NCBI GenBank assembly: GCA_018894105.1
Contig: CM032127.1
Coordinates: 6,417,001-6,481,000 of the forward strand
DNA: 64,000 bases
Direction: 5' to 3'
Source: Jacaranda mimosifolia
Taxonomy: Eukaryota; Streptophyta; Magnoliopsida; Lamiales; Bignoniaceae
Shown: in pieces, positions 33,601 through 45,678 of the stretch
Layout of the letters: the number at the start of each line of letters is the position of its first letter
Numbering within the stretch: the stretch's first letter is position 1
Program-made: the position numbers and the translations under genes
Notes under the pieces: generated by a model
The model's database searches: none
Told to the model about the DNA's origin: nothing
What the model saw: only the letters and a program-made list of their open reading frames with translations

Positions 33601-36600
33601 TGATTAAATTAATAATATAAAAATAAAGTTTATAGTTTATAGTTGTTGTAGGAAGTAACTATTTATATTTGAAACAAATTCTTCAATGAAATTATTATTA
33701 TTATATATATATATAGTTTTATCTAAAATTATTATTGTAAAAATAAGTAAATTTTAAAGACTTTGATAAATTGAGGACTTATATATCAATTAATTTATAA
33801 TTATTCATTTCTCAAACTCCTAACTCTTTAATAAAGAAGTGATGATTTGATATTTTACATTAATTGTTTATGTCTTTCATAAGCAATAAATAAGTTGTAA
33901 TTTTTTTTAAATAAAGTGATGATATTAAGAGATAATTATTTTTCTGTGATAAAATTTAATTTTTTTGAATAAAAATGTATAATTAAATTAAAAAAATTAA
34001 CTCTTTAAATGAAAAAATAAGTTAATATTTATTAGAGTTCATATTTATAGATAATTTCATTACTTCGTATATCCATTTAATTTTTTATAGTTAATATGAA
34101 ATTATCAAAGTGAATATAAATTACTATATATGAAATATATCACTTGCGCAAAAGTATTTATTTAGCAATGAAATTTTGATTTTTAGTTGTATATACACAA
34201 TTTTTTATAAATAACTTTTTTATTGAAGCGAAATAAAATGATTTTCTTATAAAAATATTATAATAAGTAAAGATTCAACCAATGGAAATAAACTTATCAA
34301 AGCACATGATATTATATACAAAAAATGAAACTTTTTTTTCTTACATGCACATAATTAAAAATGGATAAAGCAAGTGCTAGTAAATTGAATGAATATTTTA
34401 TAAAAAAAATATATAGTATTTCTTCATTCATTTGATAAGAAAATTGAAATAATTTTAACAACTTAATAAAATTATAATATTTTTAAATATCTCATAACAT
34501 CACATTATTTGATGTATATTACTCAAATATGAAGTATATATAATTTTTTTTATCTAGATAAATCTAGAGAGGTACAACTAAAATAATAGTAAAATAAAAA
34601 TTCAATATTGAAGATAAATTCTTATATGAACATACAAAAATAGTTGAAAACAGTATTGAAAATAAATACATAAAATATAATTAGTTGAAATAAAAAAGTA
34701 ACTACACTGCATGATGATGTTTTTAAGTAATATAAAAATTACAACCCTAAGTTGGCCATAAAAACTTTAATTTTAAATATATATTGAAGAAATAATAAAG
34801 TAATAACATTGATAAAATATTTAAATATATTAGAAAAGTATCTGATTAATTTAAACTAAAATAAAAACAAAAATAATATAAAAATGTTATCAAAAATATT
34901 AAGAATTTTCTACGAAATGAACTTTAAATTAATTTAAAAAATATATTATTATATTATGCTAATTGGGAAAAGAGGTCCTGCAACTAAAAATATAGAATTG
35001 TACTTTGAATAATATGGAAATAAAATAAAAAGGATAATTGTAGAACAAAGTGTAAAAGGAATAAAATGTAAAACAAATAAAATATTTTTCTATTAATCTT
35101 GTGATAAATTAAATTTGTAAGTTAGAATATTGTGAGAAGAATACTTAATATGATGCTCATAATTTAATGAGATATAAAATATGATAATAGATATTTTTTT
35201 AATTATCTCATGATATAGAAATTTATATTGCAATTTTGGATAAAGACAATATGATATTTTAGTTATAATAGATAAGTTGATCGTATTAAAATAAAATATA
35301 AAAGTAAATAAACAACTAATGAAAAATTTTAAATTGAATTAAAAAACTCAAAATTTTAAGAATTTGACATGTGGACAAAATTGCACAATTAGAATCAAAA
35401 TTTCACAATTAAATAAATACAAATTTGTGTTATATATAATAGTATATATAATAGTGTATAATTTAGTTTGACTAGGCCCGAAGTACGATTAATTTTTATA
35501 TATTTATATATGAAGTATGGATGTAATCTAATATGGATGAGAACGTATATTTAGAATTTTAAATAAGAAGAAAGAGTTAAATTTGGGTCAAATCAATTTT
35601 AAATTGCATAATTAAAGATTTTTGCGTGTAAAAATTGGCCTCTAAAATAGTCATCCAACATGTTTTTCTCATAATTTTTATAAATAAATATACTAAAAAA
35701 TTGTTAAAATTTAAAATTTAAATCTCACACATATGATTGTATCATTGAATCAATTGATCACTTTATTAGTACCGACATAATTGTTAGCATCGAGTTTGTT
35801 TCACATATCCATCTAATCATGTTATCAATTTATTTCACACAATATTAATTCACTTGAGATCCACATGCTTATGCTTGGTAATGGACGGGTTGAGGCGAGT
35901 TTTCCTTAAACCCGAATCCGTCTCGCACTTAGAAAAATATTTTGAAACCCGTCCTGTCTCACCCCGTGGGTTTTAAATTTGAAAATTTTAATTCACCCCT
36001 CATTAAATATATAAAACCCGCATCCATCCCACCTAAATCCGCTTAATTCACAACAACTTAGTACAATTTCAAACAAAACAATAGCTTTGTCTTTATAAAA
36101 AAAAATAAAAAAAAAGGAAAAATTAAGACATAAAACCCAAATAATGTTTATTTGGATCTTGAGAAATGAGAGGATGAGGTGAGTTTGTTTCCTCAGAGAG
36201 TGAGGCAGGCTGTAGGTGTTAAAGAATGAAGAGTTTAAGAGTGTTGAATAGAGTTAAGTAACTTAAGTTTTATTTTATATTTTTAAGAATTAATAATATA
36301 TATACATATATATATATACTGGGGCGGGGCGAATTGGTTTTGAACCCGCCCCCCGCCTTGAACAAAATTTGCACTAAAACCCGCTCCGTCCCATGCAGAT
36401 TGACTTCTTTACCTGCCCCATCGGGGTGGGTCAAAATGGGTATCCCGGAATGGGTTCAAATTGTCAAACCTACACATGCTTTCTTAGCTCTAATATATTA
36501 TTTTTCTTCAAATTTCAATGCAACTGTTCTCTTAGCAAGCAAAATTTTCTCGATTGGTTGGCAATAAATTTTTATTTATTTTTTTGTTATCTTTCTTGTA

Positions 36601-36860
36601 GAATTTGCGTTTTATTTTTTTTAAGGTTTAATAGCTTTAGCAAAGTAACGCAAACAACGTGTGATATACTAGCTCTTGTAAGATAAGTTGGAAAATTTAT
36701 ACCAATTTTGAGGGAAATGAAAACAAAATTTTGCGTTTTATTTTTTAATTTAACTAGAAATTTTATATAACACTTGTTGCAATAATTTTTATATGTTTAT
36801 GATTTATATATTTTACACAAGTGTCTATAAACATCACATATATATAATATATTCCCTGAT
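30608..36860. other. Gene-free, very AT-rich intergenic DNA
   Basis: I see no gene or intact element over 6 kb. TA runs occur at about 30,741-30,767 and 31,200-31,217. Near 35,890-36,120 and 36,320-36,450 are CCCGC/GGGCG-rich phrases within otherwise AT-rich DNA; the short frames there are repeat translation. Confidence 0.6.
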
Positions 36861-36863
36861 ATC

Positions 36864-37960
36864 ACTACAGAAAAAAAATAAGTTGGTTATAAATAATGAG
36901 TGACAATACAAAAGTTGTCACTAATTATATATAATGGGTGACAAAAGATTTTATTTTGTCACTTTAATAATATTTACAAACTAAATATTGATAATAATAG
37001 TATTTAAGTTATCACCATTGACAATTAGTAACAACTCTATTGTGACAATTTAGTAATAGTGAAAATCTTTTTACGAATTATAGTGGTAATTTTTAGGAAA
37101 AATTACTAAAATCCCCTTAAATAAATTTTTATATCTAAAAAACCCATAAAATAATTTTTCAATCTAATAAACCCATTTCACAAATTTTTTATTCTAAAAA
37201 GTCCAACTATTAACTTTTAGTCTATTTCTGGACAAAATTAGCCTTGAATATCTCACATTAATTTTTTTTTTCATTTATGCAAATTGATTCTTTTTAACTC
37301 TATAGTAAAAGTTAGAAAGTTATTTATTAATTTCAAAAAAAAAAAATTAGTCTTTTTGTTTAGTTCATATGATTTTAGAGCTTATAAGTATTTCTATATT
37401 GCAATATATATATATATATATATAAATCAAAGAAATATATATCTTCAAAAGTTTTAGTTTATTAAACTTAAAATCATCATTGATAGAAATCAATTCAAAA
37501 AATTAAAGAAAATATTCTATTAAAAAAGTTGGTTCACTAAGTTATTAAATTTAATAAGTTATGGATAATTTAAAGAATTTAATAAATTAAGCGCAATTGA
37601 GTCAACAAATTAATTGTTGGGTCTTTTAGGGTGAAAAGTTGATGGAATGGATATTTGAGTATATAAAATATTTTAATGGGTTTTTTAGATATAAAAATTT
37701 ATTTTGAGGGGATTTTAGTAATTTTCCCTAATTTTTATTGTTACTAGAGAGCTGTCACTAATTGTTAATGATGACAAATTAAAGCATTAGTTTTTATCAC
37801 TAATAAGTTATATCATGACAAAACAAAAATTATTGTCGTAAAAAAAATATCAGTAGAGACAAAATAAAAGTTATTATCACTTAATATATATTATTAGTAA
37901 TAATTTATATATTATAACTTATTATTTTGTCACTAATACGATATTCTTTTTAGTAATATC
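36864..37960. mobile_element. Possible CACTA-like element carrying the nested MITE
   Basis: Starts CACTACAGAAAAAA at 36,864 and ends near 37,960 with CTTTTTAGTA; the interior has many GTGACAA / TTGTCAC phrases typical of nonautonomous CACTA-like repeats. The right end is poorly conserved and no target duplication is clear. Confidence 0.35.
37095..37729. mobile_element. MITE with ~60-bp terminal inverted repeats
   Basis: The ends AGGAAAAATTACTAAAATCC (left) and its near-complement (right, ending at 37,729) extend to about 60 bp of inverted repeat. A 7-bp direct repeat AATTTTT lies on each side (37,088-37,094 and 37,730-37,736). The 635-bp element has no protein. Long inverted repeats suggest a Mutator-like origin, although the target duplication is a little short for that group. 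Confidence 0.75.
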
Positions 37961-38139
37961 AAGAAACATCACATATAATATATCCCCTGATATTAGAATA
38001 ATAAATATACAAAAATGGTGGCTTCCCATATTATACAATATAAAATTTTTCTCTCCCACGTATTGGGATAGAAAATTGTAAGATGGGTAATTTGACCACG
38101 ACCAAATTTAATGTAACTGGTTGTGTAGATAGAAATTAA

Positions 38140-38440
38140 TGCAATAAAGCGCTAGCCTACTTGCCCATTCTTATTCCACAATAATAATGAGGCTGAAATT
38201 GGTAAAGTCCAAAAACCGTCGCCAGTGATGAATAGGATGCTAAAATTATCCATTTCTACGGATATTCGTGGAAAATTTTTCGCGATGGAATGAATATAAG
38301 GAGAATTTTCTCCTTGTAGAGATGAGAATGGGGATAATTTTAATCCCCGGTTGCTAAATAAGGTTGGGGCAAGGAATATAGTCCTTGTTTCCACGGGTAC
38401 CCGCTACCCATTTAAATTAATTAAATTACTATTTTATCCT

Positions 38441-38471
<31 letters not shown>

Positions 38472-38800
38472 AACTTTCCAATCTCAAATTTATTGAAATT
38501 TGTTCAAATTCATGTTTATGTATTATTTATCTTTTAATATTTTGATATAAAACATAATTAAATATTGTGTATTATGTGTGGCAATATTTTAATTTTGGAA
38601 GTAATTTTTATTATTGGATAAATTTAATTTATTTAAATTTATTTTACAAATTTTATAAATTCTAATTTTATTAAACTCGTGGATACACATCTCCTATGGA
38701 AAAATAAGGATGAGTACTCACGGCGGGATTAGGAATGGAAACAGGGGCCATATTGGCCTCGGGCCGCCCGTTGACACTCTTAGTGATGGAGGCCAACTAT
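38140..38800. repeat. Low-copy-looking repeat with GGGTACCC phrases and a TG tract
   Basis: A noncoding stretch with GC-richer phrases (38,340-38,410 and 38,700-38,780) and a TG microsatellite at about 38,450-38,472. It may be part of a DNA transposon, but I find no ends. Confidence 0.35.
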
Positions 38801-39003
38801 AAATTTTACATAACATAAATATAATGTAAGTTTCATAATTCATATCATTTTGATTTTTCACACTCAATATATATAAAACTTTTCCCACATCGTAGAAGAC
38901 TAGAAGCAGTCAAAGGTTAGGGATAAGGTGCTTAATTTCCGTAGGACCTTTTGCAAAGGACAAATTTTCCAATTATCCCTTTCATGACTAATGCTAATTC
39001 TCG

Positions 39004-39197
39004 AAGGTCAACGTAAGAAAAGTTGCAAATTGATAACATTAAATTTGTCATTAACTATATACTAAGTTATAAAAATATTTATTTTTTTCATAATAATGAC
39101 AAGGTCAAAGCAAGAAAAGTAACAGATTGATAATATTAAATTTGTTATTAACTATATACTAAGTTATAAAAATATTTATTTTTTTCATAATAATAAC
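39004..39197. repeat. Tandem pair of 97-bp units
   Basis: Two adjacent units (39,004-39,100 and 39,101-39,197) begin AAGGTCAA and are about 90% alike. Related single-copy sequence occurs near 23,380-23,440 and 57,700-57,780. Confidence 0.75.
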
Positions 39198-42018
39198 TCA
39201 CAAGTTTAATATATCAACAATTGTGCATAATTTGTTATTTTGGACAATTAGCAAAGCAAGTGAAGAAAAAGTAAGGGGGCGTGTTAGAGTTCCTGCAAGA
39301 AAACGGTCTATTAATGATACAAAAACTTGTACCTAATCGTAGTTATATATTAACAAAAACAATTGAGTGGCAATAAAGTTGTTTGAATGATTACGTGATT
39401 ATGTTTATATATCATAATATACACATGCTACAATTGTTAATAATTAATGATAATTTAAATATTATTTTTATCAGAATTAATTAATTTTTATAAAAATTAT
39501 CATTTTAATATTATTTTATCAATCTTATATAAATCCTATATATCATACGTCTTACTTCGCATGCGGCCACTGAGAAACTAAAAAATTATTCTCCTAATCA
39601 TATTAAATTATTAATCTTTTAACTTTTGGAAAGAATAAGTAAAAATATAGCATTATAAGGAATTCAAAAATTGATTAGCTGATTTGAGGTGACAGCAACA
39701 TATATATATATATCTATACCTATATCTATATATATATATATATAATTTTCAAATCTTAACAATACCAGTAACAATAATTCTAGCACGACGTGTAAAATTG
39801 AAATTCAAGGTTTGACCAACACTAAATAGCCGCAGCCCTCTTGACTTGAGCAGGATTAATAGAATGTGTCAAAATAATCTATCTATCTATCTATATATAT
39901 ATATATATATATTATTAGAAGCTAAAGAAATTGTAAACTTGAATTGGAAGAAAGAACAGAGAACTTGGATTGATTTCTTCAATTTTGCTTACAAAGAAAG
40001 AATTGGGGCAGTTTATATATGTGCCCAAACCTATCACAGACAGAATTTTAGCGTGAATTGACAAGGTGCCATTTCAAATACACGACTTTGACCAAGCAAC
40101 ATTTAAAATGATGAAAACGTAAAAGGTAAGATGGCAAATAAAGGAAAAACGCATCAGTTTAAGTCTCTAATATATATAATAATATATATAGATCAGTCAG
40201 TCGAACAAATATTCTTTGGCTGCTAATTAAAAGATGTAAAAGAATCAAACTATTTAGTCTACAACTGATCATGCAATGTTAATTGTGACTACATACGTAC
40301 GTGGAGCAATCGTAATTTCGGAAAAATAACAAAGTCAAGTAGCAAGTTTTGACTATTGACTATAATTTTCATGTTGTGTTGAAGCTTTAAATTAATTAAG
40401 AATTAATTAATTAAAGGTTAATTTTAAAATCAGCCAATGCATGTTGTTGCTGTTGTTACTTATTTGAGTTTATCGATCAATTTACTGAAGGAAATTATGG
40501 GATGGATAGCTCAGTAGTTCAAATAGCATCAATACCTATTATTAATTCTATTAATTCTCAATTTCCTCTAGTCAGAATAGATCGACTCGATCCCGAACAG
40601 CTGATATTGAATTGTTGGATCCTTATTTTATTTTTTTATTAGAAATTATCATAGTCATATTTGTTATCAATTATGAAAAACGAAGTAATATATATAATTT
40701 ATAAAAATATTTGTACTTTTGAATGCCATATTTTGGAGATTTAATCTGTGTTATTCTGATTGAGATCATCTAAATTATTTAAATTCAAGTTATTATTATG
40801 TTTAGTAATGGTTTAATAGCATCGTCCTTATATTTTTATGTGTGAATTTGAATTTCAAACTTTAATGACTTATGCTGCATGTATATGTAAAGCAAAATAT
40901 ATATATATATATATATATGATATGTATAACGCATGGTCACCCCAACTTAATTTGAGCAATTGTTACTAACTTGGACCATTCATAAACGCATAAAACGCTA
41001 CAGAATCTAATAAAATTATACAAAATTAGTTCTGTTTGCAAGTCCGCAAGAACCCTAATAATATTCGACTTTTTGACCAAAGAAATATAAGACTATGAAG
41101 TGCATGTGCGATCGCAGTATCAAAAAGTAATAAATATGACTATTGAAACGGGGCAGGCGTTAATATTGACCTGTTGTCTTGTTTGTTTCTCTTCCATTCT
41201 AACGGCGCCAATATTGACTTCTGAACATGTTTTGTTAGCTTTGTTTGTATGCGCGCGAGAGCTATATATATATATCCAACTCCCATATACATACATATAT
41301 ATATATGTATATTTCCATTTTATCTAAACAAGACCATCATCAGATTTGTACATTTGCTCATTATTCCAATTGTGCAAGTCTGCCTGGTTATATTTTCTCA
41401 AAATAAAAATATTTTGTCAAGACATAACTAAATACAAATTTATTTTTCCTTTAAAACCCTAAAATAGATTTTTTCAAAACATCCTCTCATATCCTTCATT
41501 ATTACCTAAACTTTCCCATTTTCAATATACATATATATATATATACATATATGTGATATATATCTATATATTTTATTATTATTCTTACGATAAAAAAATT
41601 TACTTAATTCTATTTTTACCCTAAAAGCCCAACAAAAAACATTGATTTGACTACTTCAGTAAAAAATATCTCTTCCAAAATATAAACAAACATACCAATA
41701 TCTCCAAAACAAATTTCTAATTATTCTCCAAAATATAAATAAAAATCCATCATATTCCCTAATACAACTTTCATATTCCCTAATCTCACTCGCAAAATTC
41801 ATTCCTCAAAAACACATTTTTTAATCAAACATAAACCAAAACCCAACATTACCTCTAATTTTTTCAAATTTTTTTGTTATTGTTAAGTTTCTAATTTTTG
41901 TAAACCCTAAATTATGTTTGACTAATTATCAGAGACGCTATCCAAAAATTATTAAAAAACACATGGTGTAGTTGGTGGCTGAACTTTCTTAAATGCTCGT
42001 TGTATACAAACTTGACTT
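39198..42018. other. Gene-free intergenic DNA
   Basis: AT-rich with several TA microsatellites (for example 39,699-39,744, 39,880-39,911 and 40,897-40,918). A segment at about 40,500-40,640 has tRNA-like A-box and B-box phrases and could be a SINE remnant. No coding signal. Confidence 0.5.
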
Positions 42019-42378
42019 AGAAGGTGTTTGGATGAGCTTATAAACTCCACAAAATATCTTATAAAATATTTAAAAACTTATAAGTTGAAAAAAAATATTT
42101 GGTAATTTAAAAAAAAAAAAGTCTATAAGATCCTAAGATAAGAGCTTATAAGCTCTTTTAAAAAAAGTAAGAAAATTCTAACTTATTTTTAAAATCTTAA
42201 CAAGTTTTTTTATTTTTAACTATTTTAATTATAAAATTGCCATTATTAAGATTTTATAAGCTCCAACATCTTATTTTATCCAAACACTTCAATAACTTAT
42301 TTTAAAAATAAAATTTAACATCTTATAAGATATAAGAACTTATAAGATGTTTTAAATAAGTTAAGTCAAACACCTTCT
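42018..42378. mobile_element. MITE with AAGGTGTTTG inverted ends
   Basis: AGAAGGTGTTTG at the left (from about 42,019) is the reverse complement of CAAACACCTTCT at the right (42,367-42,378). Subterminal GCTTATAA phrases recur on both sides. A TTA on each side may be the target duplication. About 360 bp, no protein. Confidence 0.7.
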
Positions 42379-44232
42379 TAATTAGTTGTTGCGTACTCGA
42401 GGTGATAATGCATAAATACCAAATTTATGAAACATACATTTACTGAGACAGCTAAAATTAAGAGAGAGCACGATTTCATTGATGATCAATATAAGAAAGA
42501 ATATTAATAACAAAATATTAAGTAATAATATTAGAAGGACCTACTGATTTTATAGATATATTATCGTTCATTTAGCTTTTGATATGTATTAAGTTATAAT
42601 AATTTTTATTTTGCTATAATGTTAATTTTCTTACTATAAGTAATAACGATAATTGTGTTTAGATCGTCTCTCTATGTAGACAATCAGTAAAATACGTTTA
42701 ATGACAACTCAATGGAAAGACAAATATCGCAATTCTGTTATTACTAATTTTTCAACCTATTAATCTATACACATTTCTATCACTATTAAATTTATGAAAA
42801 ATTATTATTAGGACAAAATAAAAACCTTTTTTTTTTTTTATTCACTGAATGTCTATAATTAATGAAAATTTTGTCATTGCCTCTTTGCATCTTACCATTA
42901 ATATTTATGTATGTATTCTTTTAGTAGTGAATTAAAGCAATTATAATCGCTTAATATTAATGAAGGCGGGGACTCAAACAAAACCCTTTAGTAAGTAGTT
43001 TCCACAATTCACACTTCCCTAACTAGAAAAGAAAATAGTGACAATAGTAAATATTAAAAAGTATGCAATAAAATAAAATAAAAGACGTCCAGTGATTTGT
43101 GATACAATAACATAAATTCTTCACATAATGTGAGAGGTTAGAAGTTCGAATGTAGAATGTAGTCCATTAATGAAAGTTGACCCGTGAAGGCAGTTAAGGC
43201 TCAAGAGACAGTGTGGGGAGGCGGCCCCGATCAGCACTATGTTAATTGTTCATGCTTGGAATTGTACATTTGGTATGCTTTTGTTGACTATTAATGAAAT
43301 TCAATATTTTACTTATTTGAACAAATGTAAAATATACGTGACAAGCCTAAAGTGTGAAATTTAGGGGACAAGAGAAAAAAAAAAAGAAAAAGACGTTAGT
43401 ATGAAGATGACAATAAAATTTGACTTGGTAAACGTTCGCTCGAGTCACTCTTAAATTGGATCTAATAAGTCAAATATGGAATTTGTTTGATTAATTAAAA
43501 AATATCTCCTGTACAACAGTTGTCTCAAACCTTTACTAATAAAATATCTAGAAAATTTCAATTCAGTCAAGCGGTCTTCCCCGTACCACAGGGTTAGAGG
43601 ATTTAATCTGATAGGTCGGAGAATAATTGTGAAAATAAATCAATTAAAAAAAAAAAAATCAAAGAAAGACTCTTATTGCATGGAAAATTTAGTCCAAATC
43701 CGGTCCATGTCAATTATAGCTAACATTTTAATTAAAATTTTCCCTTCAAAAGATCAAATCATATCTGAATTAGTCCATCTATAGTAATCAACTTGCATCA
43801 TATTTATTCTTAAATATTTAATTTATAACTTATGCAGTTTACATTCTTTATTCGATACATATTTCATTTACTATTTCATATTACTAATAAGGGGATGTCT
43901 ACGGTGAAGTAAGATTGTACTTCACTCATATGAGATATTTTCAAATTAAATGATACATGTCTTTTACAAGAAATTATTGTTAATTTCACAAGTCATTGTT
44001 TTGCATTTTTAAATTCTTAATACATTTACTTCTTGGTAAATATGTTCCCAAAAAAAAAAATTCAAATAAAAATCTATTATCTTAAATAATATAATATTAA
44101 AAATTTGAGTCATATACTTTATATTGTTAAATAATAAGTATGTCCAAAATAATATGAATAAATTTAATTGATTTATTTATTAATTAAGATATAAAATTTA
44201 AAAAAATAAAAAAGTATAAAAACTATTGTTCT
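42379..44232. other. Gene-free block duplicated near 58-59 kb
   Basis: No coding signal. About 42,474-43,300 resembles 58,216-58,980 (a shared phrase TTAGTAAGTAGTTT and the surrounding order), indicating an old segmental duplication. Confidence 0.5.
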
Positions 44233-44310
44233 ACAATAGAATTTTAACAATTTTAACTTATATACTCAATAATATTAAATAGGACATATTTAAAATAATT
44301 TAACTAAATT
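44233..44310. repeat. Left 78-bp host repeat flanking the older virus
   Basis: Identical over 78 bp to 52,246-52,323. It begins ACAATAGAATTTTAAC and ends TAACTAAATT. Bases beyond it on both sides differ. This is the left copy of a target-site duplication around the viral insert 44,311-52,245. Confidence 0.93.
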
Positions 44311-44544
44311 ATTGAGTGCTTCCAATTTAAATTACGAGCATCACGCAAAATAGCAACAAAACTATCAGGAAGATTATCAAGAGTAAGTGGTTTAAAAGCA
44401 ATTTGTATTAAACCAATATGAATAAATCTATAATCAGCAGATCTATATTTATCAATATCAGATCTATGAAAAAGCTGTAAAGTAATATCATCTTTAGAAA
44501 TATGAATTGTTTCTTCAGTAGTTTTTACCACCTGTTTGAGACCT
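44311..44544 (-). pseudogene. Inverted movement-protein fragment at the left virus end
   Basis: These 234 bp are the reverse complement of 44,962-45,195 with two differences (one changes Pro to His). The first viral base abuts the host repeat. The fragment folds back on the movement-protein gene around a 417-bp loop that contains the leader and the primer site. Confidence 0.93.
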
Positions 44545-44547
44545 TAA

Positions 44548-44762
44548 GCACTCTAAGTATGTTGTCCTCTGGAGGTTTGCCCTTTGCCCTTGTTAGCTGG
44601 GTTTGGCGTTTGTGGGCGTTTTGGGACTTGTGTGTTCCAGAATTCATACTTAGTGGGCTTGTTAAATTCAGGTAAACAGTCACAATCATGTAATGCTGTG
44701 ATTCACCGCCTGATCTGCGGCCCCCCTTCATAAGATCCAGTGCATAGATGGTATCAGAGCCA
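44548..44762 (+). promoter_or_regulatory. Leader 3' part and primer-binding site, older virus
   Basis: TGGTATCAGAGCCA at 44,749-44,762 is a perfect 14-base complement to the 3' end of plant initiator tRNA-Met. The preceding 170 bp (44,548-44,717) are repeated at 52,075-52,244 with 5 differences. Confidence 0.88.
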
Positions 44763-44812
44763 TGGGAGTATAGGGAGTATTTAATGATTGCATGTTTAAC
44801 ACTTTTCTAAAA

Positions 44813-45664
44813 ATGAATTTTCTTAAAGGAAAATCTAGTAATATTAAGAATAGTACTATGGAGGAAATAGATCTTCCAGTTAATATTGAACTTCTTAATA
44901 AATGGACCATTCCAAAAGTGGATCCAAAACTTATTTATCAATATGGAATATTTGAGAAAATAGGTCTCAAACAGGTGGTAAAAACTACTGAAGAAACAAT
45001 TCCTATTTCTAAAGATGATATTACTTTACAGCTTTTTCATAGATCTGATATTGATAAATATAGATCTGCTGATTATAGATTTATTCATATTGGTTTAATA
45101 CAGATTGCTTTTAAACCACTTACTCTTGATAATCTTCCTGATAGTTTTGTTGCTATTTTGCGTGATGCTCGTAATTTAAATTGGAAGCACTCAATTATGG
45201 GTGTGATACAATCGAGTTTGGCACATGGCCCTGTTTATTTTAATGTTTATCCTAATTTGCAGTTATCATTAACTGATGTTAATATTTTACATGCTTTAAC
45301 TTTAAATGTAAAACCGGTAATACAAACTGAATTAAATAAGGTTATTCAAACCCTAGATGGAAATATTTTAATTGAGTTTAAACAACCTGGTAATAATAGG
45401 TTAAAATCAAGTAGATCTCATAGATCTTCTTCTTATTCTTCATTTTCTGTGTTTGATCCTCTTGATTATACTGTTGAAAGTCCTGAATTATCTAGAGCTT
45501 CAACATCCAGAGTTAGAGATAATAATTCTGAAACTCGTTTTGGAAAATTAAAAATTTCTTCTGATAATATTGTTCATGGTATTCCTACTGATAATAATAG
45601 TGAGGAGTCTCTTGAACCAACTAAATCTGATATGGATTTTTCTGTGAGAAATACTCGCATTTAA
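44813..45664 (+). pseudogene. Movement protein of older virus with internal deletion
   Basis: The frame is open for 283 codons (start chosen by alignment with the 6169 copy; the frame is open from 44,792). Relative to the 363-residue copy it lacks 79 codons in frame, at about base 45,315, which removes the C-terminal half of the conserved 30K-type core. The tail with Ser-rich phrases is kept. The stop is 14 bp before the capsid start. Since the core is broken, the protein would probably not work, despite the open frame. Confidence 0.85.
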
Positions 45665-45678
45665 TAAATTATTTTTTA

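Noticed and set aside
36334..36686. Overlapping frames of 77 and 97 codons
   Set aside because: They cross a CCCGC-rich repeat and AT-rich DNA; no recognisable domain or gene structure.
44304..44531. Independent minus-strand gene at the left viral end
   Set aside because: It is the inverted copy of the movement protein and its last bases fall in host DNA.
45300..45330. Spliced intron explaining the movement-protein gap (retrotransposed mRNA)
   Set aside because: The equivalent missing segment ends in CAG but does not begin with GT at the aligned edge; a simple deletion fits better.
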